Positions 50,236 through 60,903 of a stretch of 64,000 bases of DNA are shown here, in pieces. The translations under genes and the position numbers were made by a program. The stretch is from Cryptomeria japonica (Eukaryota; Streptophyta; Pinopsida; Cupressales; Cupressaceae): assembly GCF_030272615.1 (NCBI RefSeq), contig NC_081406.1:237255922-237319921 (forward strand), in the 5' to 3' direction. Numbering within the stretch: position 1 is the first letter of the stretch; the number at the start of each line of letters is the position of its first letter. The notes below the pieces were generated by a model. It worked only from the letters and a program-made list of their open reading frames with translations, made no database searches and had not been told where the DNA came from.

Positions 50236-53200
50236 ATGGGAAAGAACAAGCGAGGAACGATGGAACAACGAGAGGCTCAAAAGAAAAGACAAAGGCAATG
50301 TATGAAGAAATTACGTGACATAAGAACAATGGGAGAAGAAGGTATGTCAACCTCAACATCTCAATTCAATTTACCAAATGAATATAATGCACCTAATGCA
50401 ATTGAAGAAGAAACATTTGATAATTTACCGTTTGAACCTAATGCAATTGAAGAAGAAACATTTGATAATTTACCGTTTGAACCTAATGCAATTGAAGAAG
50501 AAACATTTGATAATTTACCGTTTGAACCTAATGCAATTGAAGAAGATACCGCATTGAATAATCAATTAAATGATGAACATATTACACCTTCTCTACTTGA
50601 TGAATTGAATGTACATAATGCATCGATGTTAACACCTCCTAGAATCATTCGTAGGAAACCAAAGTATCTAATTGACATTGATGAGAATATATTGAAGTCA
50701 ATGCCCAATAAAATGAATGAACGAACTTGTAGGAGAATGGTTAAAAGAATATGGAAAAACTATTTTAAAAACTTAAATCAAACTGCAAGATGTCAATTAA
50801 TTGTTCAAATGTTTAAAAATTTGAATTTTAGAGAGACAATGAAAATTCTAGGCCTAAGATCATCTGAAAGTAACAGTGAAAGAACTATTGTTAGAAATCT
50901 ATTTGATGCATATCAATCTATTGGTTCAAAATCACGTAGTAAAGATTCTACTGCTACTCGACGTGTCATTACATCAACCATAATGAACAAGAAAATAAAA
51001 AAAGATCGTTTGATAAGCAAAATAGGTAAGTCATTGAACGTTAGTAGAACAACATTAAGTAAAGCAATAAAGAGGCGAGAAAAAATAGAGGAACCTAACA
51101 ATAATTCTCTTTGGGCATTCTCAGGTAGACTACCATGCAAAGACAAGGTTGTTGTAGATGCACTAAAAACATTAATTGAAATTTTTTGGCATGACAACAC
51201 AAGAGTATCGCCCAACCAAAGAGATGTTGTTAGAAGGCAAATTGGGTCTAAAAATCATGAGCCACATGAGAAACACTATTTGGATATGACTCAAACTAAA
51301 TTTTATGAAAGATTCCTTCAAAAGTTTCCTCAAATAAAAATTTCTCAAAGATTTTTTGAAATGGCAAAACCTTTTTATATTAAGATTAATCATGTACGCA
51401 CCACGTGTTGTTGTAGGATGCATATTGAATTTTCCATGCATTATGATATTTTTTGTCATATTTGTTCTACTTTGCACACTAATGATGTTTTGCAGGAATG
51501 TAATATACAAGCACCTCCTAAGCCAGCAAGAGAATTTATTTCAAGTGTGTTATGTAATAGACATGATGGTTGCATTTATTATAAGATGCCTTGTTTGGAA
51601 GGTTCCTGTGCTATATGTGGTGGTTTGCAACATTTACCCAGATGCATACATTTGGAGAGCACACATGAAACTGGTACGAAACTAGTTTCTTTTGGAAAAT
51701 ACAAGACAGTCACATATGGAGTTAAAGATGGAAAAGATTTGAAGAGATGTGAGCTAGTGAAAAATGATATATGTGTAGCTCAATTTATGAAAATGGTTCA
51801 AGAGAAACTAGTTTATGAGTACATAATGCATACACATAGAGCTCGATGGTTAGATGAGCAATTCAAGTTGTGTAAGGACACATTTCCTCTTGGCACCATT
51901 GTCTCTATCATTGATTTCACTGAAAATTATACACTACAACCTCAAAATGAAGTGCAATCCATGTATTATCACTCTACACAAGTTTCTATTTTTGTATACA
52001 TAGCATTCATGCATGCAGATGATAGCACAGAGGAGGATAGAAAGGTTATAAGAGAGTATCACTTCTACATAAGTGATGATCATACTCATTCATCGGAGTT
52101 TGTACAAGGATGCTTTAAAGTTTTCTATGATAGTTTAAAGGAAAGGAACATATGATACAACAGACACTTAATATGGTCAGATAATTGTACCGCACAATTC
52201 AAGAATGCAAGGATGTTTTATTGGCTGATAAGGATGCATGTGACAAGCGGTGTACAACTTTTTTGGAATTTCACTAAGGCTGGACATGGTAAGGGAGAGC
52301 ACGATGGTGCAGGATCATGTGTGAAAAGAGCCCTAGCCAGGGAAGAATTGAAGTACGAAGGTGGTGCTGAGTTGGTAGATGTAGAAACAATTGTGCGATG
52401 GTGTAAGTCTACGATGGGTCCAGGTAATCCAGGTACGTCATTGGTTCGTAGATATTTTTGGCTGATTACTGAATCTAACATTGAAAACTATCTAGATTGT
52501 TGTACAGTTGCAGGATCAAGTGACATGCACTCATTTATGAGTTCAAATTCAAGTTCACTGGTAATTTATACGAGACAGATGGTATGCTTTTGCTCTTCAT
52601 GCATGTATTGTTTGTGGGAAGAATGTGAATCAGAAGAGTGGGTTGACAAATGGTCTTGTAGACCGTTGGTTCCCATTGATTCATATAAAATTCCCAAAGC
52701 ACTACAATTGAGCCAGATGGAGACATCAGTGGATTTTGACCATGTATCCGACCTAGTGGATTCAGGTGATTTTTTGAGTTAATTTTTTTGCTAGTATTCT
52801 TTTTGGTTCATTTTTTTGTACATCATACTTTATTTTTGGTATTAATTAACACTTTATAAAATGCAGGTCATGTGTATGCAGTTGTTGCAGAAGAGAACAA
52901 TGAAGAAGGAACAAATTACTATTTGTGTCATTGTGTTGAGCCTAAAAGAAAATTGACAACCACAATCATTGATGGAGAGGGTATTGAGTACCCAATAGGG
53001 TCTGTTGTCGTGACAGGAACATGGCTTCGGAGATACCCTATCAAGAATTCTGATGTTTGGTTGTTCGAGGACTTTGAAACACACAGACATATTCTTCATT
53101 TCTCTAACCTTATTGTTGCAACAAATATTCATTTGATGAAGTATCGTGGTAGACCTCATAACAAGATTTTATGGAAAGTTCATGAATTTGACCATGAGGC

Positions 53201-53252
53201 AATACTTGACACAATACGGGTTAGAGCTGATCCTGAAGGATCACTTGATTGA
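50236..53252 (+). pseudogene. transposase-like gene (DFTENY / WSDN / GHGKG family), one in-frame stop
   Basis: The start ATG at 50236 opens a Lys/Arg-rich N-terminus. A 15-residue unit NAIEEETFDNLPFEP is repeated three times, with a fourth partial copy. A helix-turn-helix-like segment (SLNVSRTTLSKAIKRR, residues about 264-280) follows. A Cys/His-rich block spans residues 391-472, starting TCCCRMH and including CAICGG. Then come IIDFTENY (Asp560) with EVQSMYYHSTQVSIF, LIWSDNCTAQFKN (Asp649), and WNFTKAGHGKGEHDGAGSCV at 677-695 followed by KRAL. The spacing suits an RNase H-fold DDE/DDD nuclease. The motif set matches uncharacterised animal proteins I recall with DFAENY, HGKG and DG.GG..KR. TGA at 52153 (codon 640) breaks the frame. 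A GT-AG intron (52766-52866, phase 1) joins VDS-G-HVYAVVAEENN to the last exon, ending at 53252. A 5' UTR intron (GTAAGT about 50012 to TTTAG 50219) is possible. Residue-level catalytic roles are inferred. Confidence 0.8.
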
Positions 53253-53339
53253 TTCTACGGTTTAGAGTAGAATGATTTTGAGAATTTTGTATAAATCATC
53301 GACGAATTGTTCTATATTCATTTTTTGTATATATAAATG

Positions 53340-53725
53340 CCCATGAGCTGATTTTTACATGTTTAGGGGTATAATTTTGTATATTTAAGTGGCAATGAGC
53401 TGATTTGTACATATGTACATGCCAAATTTTGTATATTAAAATGGCGATGAGCTGAATCGCACATATTGTAATGCCAAATTTTGTATAAAAGCCCATGAGA
53501 TGATTTGTATATTAAAATGGCAATGAGCTGAATCACATATATTGTAATGCCAAATTTTGTATAAAAGCCCATGAGATTATTTGTAAGACAATTTTTTGTA
53601 TAATCAAATAGCCAAGAGCTGATTTGACCATATTTAGAGGCAAATTTTTGAATAATATGTGACAATGTTTTGTGACTATTTTGTGTGTCAATGTTTTGTG
53701 ACTATGTTTTGAGTATATGTGATGT
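53340..53725. repeat. short imperfect repeats downstream of the transposase gene
   Basis: Phrases ATGCCAAATTTTGTATA, AAAGCCCATGAGATGATTTG and AATGGCAATGAGCTGAATC recur with a period of about 80 bp. They start within 100 bp of the stop and may form the 3' UTR. Confidence 0.75.
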
Positions 53726-53880
53726 GTCCCTAGTCAATCATGAACATTCTTAATTCTTGTATAATCATGGATAATTATTTGAGTCATTATCAGGTCATAG
53801 GGGTGATAGATTGAGACTAGATACAATTTGAGCAAAAATTGTCAAAAAAGTTGTCAAACAACTTCTACATTGCGTCGGTA

Positions 53881-55789
53881 GGGTATGACTCTCAACGTTT
53901 TGGTTCTTTGGGATGTACTACAGGGGCATGCCTAGCGTAAACATTCCCAACCAGACGCGCTCGCGACGTCGATTTGTGCACGCGAGGAACAAAAACAATT
54001 CTAGCCAATCTTGCAACTTTTCCTTGCAAGCAACTGACGATTTTTTGAGCAGGCGAAAAAATGCTACTAATTGAAAATGGCTTCGAGTCGTCAAAAACCG
54101 AGATAGGCCATTGTACAAGAGCCTCACATGACTCCACAGGATCAAACAGATCGACTGTATGTGTCGTGGATTGGAAGAAATAGTCCGTCAAATTTTGACA
54201 ATTTTTTGGACTCAGGGCACTTGAGACATCTCATCGGTAGGGTATGACTCTCGACGTTCTGGTGCTTTGGGATGCACAACAGGGGCATGCCTAGTGTAAA
54301 CATGCCCACCCAGACACGCTCGCAATGTTTGTTTGTGCACACGAGGAATACAATCAATTCTAGCCAATCTTACAACTTTTCCTTGCAAGCAATTGACGAT
54401 TTTTTGAGCAGGCGAAAAAATGCTACTAATTGAAAATGGTTTTGAGTCATCAAAAAATGAGATAGGCTATTGTAGAGGAGCCTCATGCGACCCCATGGGA
54501 TTAAACAGATCGACCGTATGTGTCGTGGATTGGAAGAAACAGTCCGTCAAATTTTGACAATTTTTTGGACTCAGGGCACTTGAGAGATCTCACCGGTAGG
54601 GTATGACTCTCGACGTTCTGGTGCTTTGGGATGCATGATAGGGGCATGCCTAGCATAAACATGCCCACCCAGACATGCTCACAATTTATGTTTGTGCACA
54701 GGAGGAACAAAATCAATTCTAGCCAATCTTGCAACTTTTCCTTGCAAGCAACTGACGATTTTTTGAGTAGGTGAAAAAATGCTACTAATTGAAAATGGCT
54801 CTGAGTCGTCAAAAAACGAGATAGGCCATTGTAGAGGAGCCTCATGCAACCCCATGGGATCAAACAGATCAACCATATGTGTCATGGATTGGAAGAAACA
54901 ATCTGTCAAATTTTGACAATTTTTTGGACTCAGGGCACTTGAGAGATCTCACCGGTAGGGTATGACTCTCGACGTTTTGGTGCTTTGGGATGCATGACAG
55001 GGGAATGCATAGCGTAAACATGCCCACCTAGACATGCTCCTGACGTCTGTTTGTGCACACGAGGAACAAAATCAATTCTAGCCAATCTTGTAACTTTTCC
55101 TTGCAAGCAATTGACGGTTTTTTAGCAGGTGAAAAAATGCTACTAATTGAAAATGACTCTGAGTCATCGAAAACTGAGATATGCCATTGTAGAGGAGCCT
55201 CACACGACCCCACAGGATCAAACAGATCGACCGTATGTGTTGTGGATTGGAAGAAACAGTCCGTCAAATTTTGACAATTTTTTGGACTCAGGGCACTTGA
55301 GAGATCTCACCGGTAGGGTATGACTCTCGATGTTCTGGTGCTTTGGGATGCACGACAGGGGCATGCCTAGTGTAAACATACCCACCCAAATGCGCTCGCG
55401 ATGTCTGTTTGTGCACACGAGGAACATAATCAATTCTAGCCAATCTTGCAACTTTTCCTTGCAAGCAACTGACGATTTTTTGAGCAGGCAAAAAAATGCT
55501 ACTAATTGAAAATGGCTCCGAGTCATCAAAAACCGAGATAGGACATTGTAGAGGAGCCTCACACAACCCCACAAGATCAAACAGATCAACCGTATGTGTT
55601 GTGGATTGGAAGAAATAGTCCGTCAAATTTTGACAATTTTTTGGACTCAGGGCACTTGAGAGATCGCACCGGTAGGGTATGACTCTCGACATTCTGGTGC
55701 TTTGGGATGCATGATAGGGGCATGCCTAGCGTAAACATGCCCACCCGGACGTGCTCGCGATGTCAGTTTGTGCACACGAGGAACAAAAT
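53881..55789. repeat. 359-bp tandem repeat array, five units and a partial sixth
   Basis: The landmark GGGTATGACTCTC occurs at 53881, 54240, 54599, 54958, 55316 and 55675, giving periods of 359 or 358 bp. Units are highly similar and share GATCAAACAGATCGACCGTA, GGGGCATGCCTAGCGTAAAC and CTAGCCAATCTTGCAACTTT. Each unit leaves a minus-strand open frame of about 75-134 codons, but since 359 is not a multiple of three no frame stays open across units. It lies between the two convergent transposon genes. Confidence 0.95.
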
Positions 55790-55860
55790 TTGACCATTGT
55801 GAGCGTGAGGGTGCTCTCGCACCAAACACATTGTTGTTTAAATTCATTTTGTCGATTTTT

Positions 55861-56330
55861 GTTGTTTATATTCATATTGTTAATTACATATGCAAATATT
55901 CATTTAAATTTATAAAAGGGCAGCCACCAAATACAATTAATACACAATAATGAACTGAATACAAGGAGTTTTGTAGGGTTAATTCAACATTTTAGAAATT
56001 TTATCAAATCACATTCCACGATTGCAATGCTTTATATCATATATTTTTGTTGTTTATATTCATATTGTTAATTACATATGCAAATATTCATTTAAATTTA
56101 TAAAAGGGCAGCCACCAAATACAATTAATACACAATAATGAACTGAATACAAGGAGTTTTGTAGGGTTAATTCAACATTTTAGAAATTTTATCAAATCAC
56201 ATTCCACGATTGCAATGCTTTATATCATATATTTTTGTTATTTATATTCATATTGTTGATTACATATGCAAATATTCATTTAAATTTATAAAAGGACAAC
56301 CACAAAATACAATGAATACAAAATAATGAA
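55861..56330. repeat. 188-bp tandem repeat, about 2.5 units
   Basis: GTTGTTTATATTCATATTG starts units at 55861, 56049 and 56237. The first two are almost identical; the third diverges after about 80 bp. Confidence 0.95.
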
Positions 56331-56514
56331 CTCATTACACATTTATTGGATTGAATATCGATATTTATATATATAAAAAAAGGCATGTCTGCCAAGTCAA
56401 TACAAGTATTACAAAAATGTGGCATATGCCATGTCCAAATTGATATACAATAAAAATGTAGAATATATCTACATGTATTGGTCATTCTATGACCAAAACT
56501 AACACTATATGATC

Positions 56515-59126
56515 CTAAACTTCTGGTGGATCATCAAAATCAAGCCTCTTCGACTCTGTAAATGGCTGCAAAACCATAATTCAAAAGCCAAGTTAGAATT
56601 CTTTTTTAGAAAATAGTTCACAATTAAAATCATAACTATGCATTTAACTTTAATTCCTTTGCAATTGAAATGTAGATTACCTCATCGGTTGATCTAGGAG
56701 CTAATGTCTTCGCTCTCCTCTCCTTGTCACTCTTAGGAGTTTTCTTGAAGACATACTTAAATTGATCCACGTTATGGCCGTACTGCGAAGGAATCTATTG
56801 TAGATTAAATGTACAATTAATACAATGTACTAACATAAATATATCAAAAACACTTAAAAGCTATAATATAGAGAACAATGACGTAACTGTGCTTGAGATG
56901 CTTCTCCAATGGACTGAGGATGGCTCACCATCGATGTAGAAACTGACGCTATTACCTATACAAAAAATGTACAAAGATTAAATACAATTAATATAATGAT
57001 AAGTATTGAAGGTTGAAAACAATTAATTTTACATATCAAACAAAAGTGTACCAGATCCTGAGATGCTTCTCCAGTGCAAGGAGGAGGGTTCGCCATTGAC
57101 GAAATAGGTATGATATTTCCTGTATGAAAAAATTATAAGATTATAATATATCACAAGTTCACATGTACGCGTGCATATAATCATGAAATCAAGAAAATAA
57201 AGTAGAGATACATACCTCCGCCCTCTATTGATCCGCGGGCGAATCAGGTGCATTCAACATATCCACAAAGCTCAATGACCATTGTACATGTAAAATAGAC
57301 AAAAAACACTAATCAATCTACAAACCCCAACTAATACTTGATTTCAATATTTTCAAACAATTGTACAACTAAAAATGTGTTCAATTACCTTCTTCACACG
57401 TTTTTGTGTCTTCGAGGAATTCTTTTTCTTAGGACGAGCCTTAGACGCGGAGGGGGTACCCTAAAAACACAAAATTAACACGAGATGTTAGTACAGATAA
57501 TAAATTAAACATAATTTTAAAAATCTAAAATGAAATGACTTGCATATTCCATCAAAACAATACATAAAAAGAGTTGTACAAAATATCATACCGTATAGCC
57601 TTGTAGGCCAAAATCGATCGCGGAGAGCGTGATGTCATCAATCTGGGACATTTCGTCCCCTGTCAACACCTACGAACCAGAAATTGGACCAAGCATTAAA
57701 GATAGTTAGTATATCTTGTATTATTTTGAATTCAAAGTGTACTATTCTATTTTAACATGTTACAAAATTTATACCTCAGGCGTCGAAGTTGCAACTGTGG
57801 TAACTAGGGGAAGTGTATGGGATATCACTGCTACATCCTGAAATGCATATTATTTGTCTCAATTTAAATCGATGTATAAATGAAAATTCATTTATGTAAT
57901 TACAAAATTAAAGTGACTGATAAATAAAATGTTATGAATTCAAATCAACACACCTGTGTCTGTGGCTCATGGGCAAACACCATGTCCATCAACTCATCTG
58001 TTAGCACGACATCCTCAACCGTGTGAGCCTGACATCTACAACCGCAAATCGTGCATAGATGATATGAGTATCCATCTGCACCGGCTGCATCGTCTATCCC
58101 CGAACATATCCCCAAGCAACTGACACACATATGCTTGATGGGCTCTCTGTCGCCCTCTAATGGCTCATCATCCAATACAATAGGGTGTGCTAATGATGTC
58201 CCATGCTGGATGATGGCACCAGTCAATGCTGTGGCCACCTGAAGAGTCTGTAGCTCCATCGACTCTTTCAGCTCTAATGGGACAGCTTGATGCACCTTGG
58301 GTTTGGGTGCTAGGGGGCGGCGACTCTCCACGGCTAATTGCCTACGGGCTCCAGGTCTATCTTGGGTAGAGCCACCACCTCTACCATGAAAATTTCTCAT
58401 GTCAAAATAATTTGGGCGCACATTGAGCACAAACTCACAATATATTTTTCTCAAAAAATATAATGGCACCTCATAATTATTACAAGGTGGATCGTCAAAG
58501 ACCATCCACCACCTCTACCAAAAAAGATTCTTCATCTGCACATTGGTACACCAATGTATGGGAAACCTCTTTGCATTAGGAGGTAATGACTGACCAGTTT
58601 TGGGGTCAACAAAAAGGGCACATATTTGTTGTTTAAAAATATTATTGTTTTTAACTCCATCGTATGATAGCCCATTGGCATAGAATTCATGACACCTATC
58701 CCTAAAGCTTCCCCATTTGGTAATTTCTGTGGAAATAGCTATGGCACCACTAGCTAATGTTTCTAGGCTAGTGGCGAGGGATTGATGATGGTCAAGCTCA
58801 TAAGTTTTCAATTTTACAATCAGTCTATTGATTTTGGATGTATTTTGCCCTAACTGATTAATTAATTCTTCCCGTGTTTCGGTTGTGCTGTCAAAAGGAG
58901 GAATTGGGGGTTGTTCTTGTGTGTTTTCAGGAGGTGCATTTGGTTGTTCTTGTGGGTTTTCAGGAGGTGCATTTGGTTGTTCTTGTTTCGGATTAGAAGA
59001 ATCTAGTTTTTGAAACAAAAAATGAAAAAACCTAATCAAAATTAATGAAATTAAATTCAAAATGTAAAACAAATTGCATAAACCAGAAAGAAAGAGAAAA
59101 ATAAACAAAAACTAACCTTGATCCAT
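56515..59126 (-). pseudogene. spliced Cys-rich accessory gene of the DNA transposon
   Basis: I do not recognise the family. Exon 1 (59126-59117) is ATG GAT CAA G. A GT-AG intron leads to exon 2 (59002-57954), which opens DSSNPKQEQ and repeats EQPNAPPEN, then a helical region (INQLGQNTSKINRLIVKLKT) and NAKRFPIHWCTNVQMKNLFW. TAG at 58517-58515 interrupts; the same frame continues VFDDPPCNNYEVPLYFLRK to a zinc-ribbon-like stretch, CVSCLGICSG and LCTICGCRCQ. Exons 3 (57837-57775), 4 (57669-57592) and 5 (57460-57389, basic, ARPKKKNSSKTQKRVKK, a likely nuclear signal) all join in phase 0. Farther exons are probable: two related 68-bp ones (57119-57052, 56955-56888), then 56794-56681 (QYGHNVDQFKYVFKKTPKSD) and 56565-56515 (RLDFDDPPEV, stop). 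A region near 57.25 kb may be another exon containing TAG. It probably serves transposition, judging only by its location. Confidence 0.6.
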
Positions 59127-59249
59127 AGCCTAGAGGACAAATTTAGCACCCCATTTGCGGTTTAGGTTAGAAAATGGGAAAAAAACAAACTAAAAAATGC
59201 ACTTTTCGGGTAAATGAGGACCCGGTTTTTTTTAAAAACTTTTTTTATC

Positions 59250-59465
59250 AGGCACCGCGTATGCGGTTTTACTAGGATTATTAGCGCGTACGCACTCATT
59301 TTCCTATAAGCAGCGCGTATGCGCTATTTTTCCTAGCCGTAGCATGTACGCGCTCAGTTTCCTAAACTCAGCGTGTATGCGCTAACTTTTCTAGGCTTGG
59401 GAAGAACAAATCTAAGTGTGTACGCGGGAATTTGAAATTTTAAAACCGCATACGCGCTGCCTGTT
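59250..59465. promoter_or_regulatory. right subterminal GCGCGTA motif cluster
   Basis: Seven copies around AGCGCGTAYGCGCTA lie at about 59254, 59281, 59310, 59339, 59369, 59414 and 59445, spaced roughly 30-45 bp. They match the left cluster and lie just upstream of the minus-strand gene, so they may be both end-binding sites and promoter elements. Confidence 0.7.
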
Positions 59466-59479
59466 TTTCCAAGTTTTTT

Positions 59480-59525
59480 TTGGGTGGTGTCCACTTTTCT
59501 GACCACCATCTTTGTGCACATGCCC
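59480..59525 (-). repeat. right terminal inverted repeat
   Basis: Reverse complement reads GGGCATGTGCACAAAGATGG, then TGGTCAGAAAAGTGGACAC. Followed by CACTG, the target duplication. Confidence 0.85.
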
Positions 59526-59800
59526 CACTGACACTCACAAGCATGTCAAATCAAATGCCTTTATTTTTTATTAACAAATATTTTTACATCCATATGTGAG
59601 TGTAATACACCTTCGACATAATAAACTTAAATACTTGTGTATCAACCATTTGGTAGCACATTAAGTGTTGTTTAGAAAAAATTACTTTTAAAATATTTTA
59701 GAAGATTCCTTCTCTTGATCTCAACATCTTGATTATGGATCGTGGAGTGTGACTCGAGATTATGCAATCAAATCTAGAAATATTCAAGATCCAATATTTT

Positions 59801-59964
59801 TGTTTAGAGTGCAAGAATTGGGTATAGCGCCCCCCTATAAACTGTGGTGCCCCGGGTAAACTTTTTAATGTGATCGGTGATGTTGGTGTGACACGTCCAT
59901 TGATACCATGTGGGCTAGGGGGAGACTAGAACTCATGCTCCATCACCAGAAGCTCTCGCTAATG
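59801..59964 (-). mobile_element. SINE-like insertion with 15-bp target duplication
   Basis: A 164-bp insert is flanked by the perfect repeat AAGATCCAATATTTT (59786-59800 and 59965-59979). On the minus strand it begins CATTAGCGAGAGCTTCTGG, resembling a box A, and has GAGTTCTAGTCTCC, resembling a box B, about 25 bp later. The other end reads GCGCTATACCCAATTC...CTAAACA and has no A tail. The long target duplication indicates insertion by LINE machinery, and the head suggests a tRNA-derived SINE. Confidence 0.7.
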
Positions 59965-59979
59965 AAGATCCAATATTTT

Positions 59980-60900
59980 AGATTATGAAAATTTAATTTA
60001 TTTAACTCTAAGGTGTTGTTTGTAAGAAAGGAGTGGCTTTAAAATATTTTAGTTTACTACCATTAATGATCTTGTCCAAAGATACCTAAGTATCACAATA
60101 AATATTAGCCATATGAACTAAATTTGTAATTTGTTGGGCCCATATAAAATTTCCATTCCATATGTGTCCTTGTTTGAAGTAATGCCCGTCTAATCCATTG
60201 GTCAAGTCATTTGCTTAATTTTCCTCATGTAACTCGGCCATTGTTAAGTTTCACTGTGTTGAACTTGAACCTTTTTGGTTCAAGGTTCAAAGTTCAACAA
60301 GCATTGTTTTGATTTTTTTTTCCTTCCGCGCGGTTTTAAGTCTTCGCTAGTCCTTGTCGGCATTGTACATTCTTTGAACCTTGAACTTGAACCTTTTTAG
60401 TTCAAAGTTCAGGGTTCAAGATTTGTCATGTTAATTTTGTGTCATGATTGTTTCGCAATATTCAGAGTCCATGCACAGGTTTCTTGGAAGACATGTGACT
60501 TGGCGCGAGGTGACGGTGTGGATTTTAAGATATGATTAACGGCCGCAGAGGAGAGAAATATTCTTTCTCTAATGATTTGAAATCTGTCATTTATAGCAAG
60601 TATGTGTGAGGATCCGTAGTGTCAGAAGTGAAGTGATCTAGCATTTAAGGCATGCTCCGATACAATCATTTCAGAGTAAGGCCACACAAATGAAGAGTAA
60701 GGGAGACAGTTTATGGTAATAATGGGTAAGATTTTCTCGGCTTCAAAACTGAGTAGATGTCACATCAAGATTATTATTTTCTTGGGAAGGTTTTGAGAAG
60801 GAGTTTTTGGAGCAGGAGAAATAGACTGCAATAGGGGTTTGCAGAGGACAGAGGAAGGTATGTCCAACAACTTTCTAAATTGTTGTAGTTTGTTTTAAAA
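59980..60900. other. intergenic DNA with two TTGAACC inverted-repeat clusters
   Basis: No gene seen. At about 60258-60300 and 60373-60420, runs such as TTGAACTTGAACC and GGTTCAAGGTTCAAAGTTCAA form local palindromes around TTTTT(G/A)G. The two clusters are near-copies of each other. The sequence just before 60904 might be the leader or LTR of the decayed ORF that follows. Confidence 0.6.
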
Positions 60901-60903
60901 GAT

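Larger units (their letters stand above)
47715..59525 (+). mobile_element. 11.8-kb two-gene DNA transposon, superfamily not assigned
   Basis: Terminal inverted repeats share GTGCACAAAGATGGTGGTCA, starting GGTAA on the left and GGGCAT on the right. CACTG is directly repeated at 47710-47714 and 59526-59530 as a 5-bp target duplication. The same flanking sequence without the insertion is seen in a paralogous repeat at about 45460-45500 (TTTAATTTAATCTCATTGAC). Near both ends are clusters of a GCGCGTAYGCGCT motif. Inside are a plus-strand transposase-like gene and a minus-strand Cys-rich gene, converging on tandem repeat arrays. A (CT)n tract lies near the left end. Five-base duplication, GG-type ends and this transposase do not match a superfamily I can name with confidence. 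Confidence 0.85.

Noticed and set aside
53892-55847. Minus-strand ORFs in each 359-bp unit as a repeat protein gene
   Set aside because: The period is not a multiple of three, so frames do not continue. Noted as a curiosity under the repeat only.
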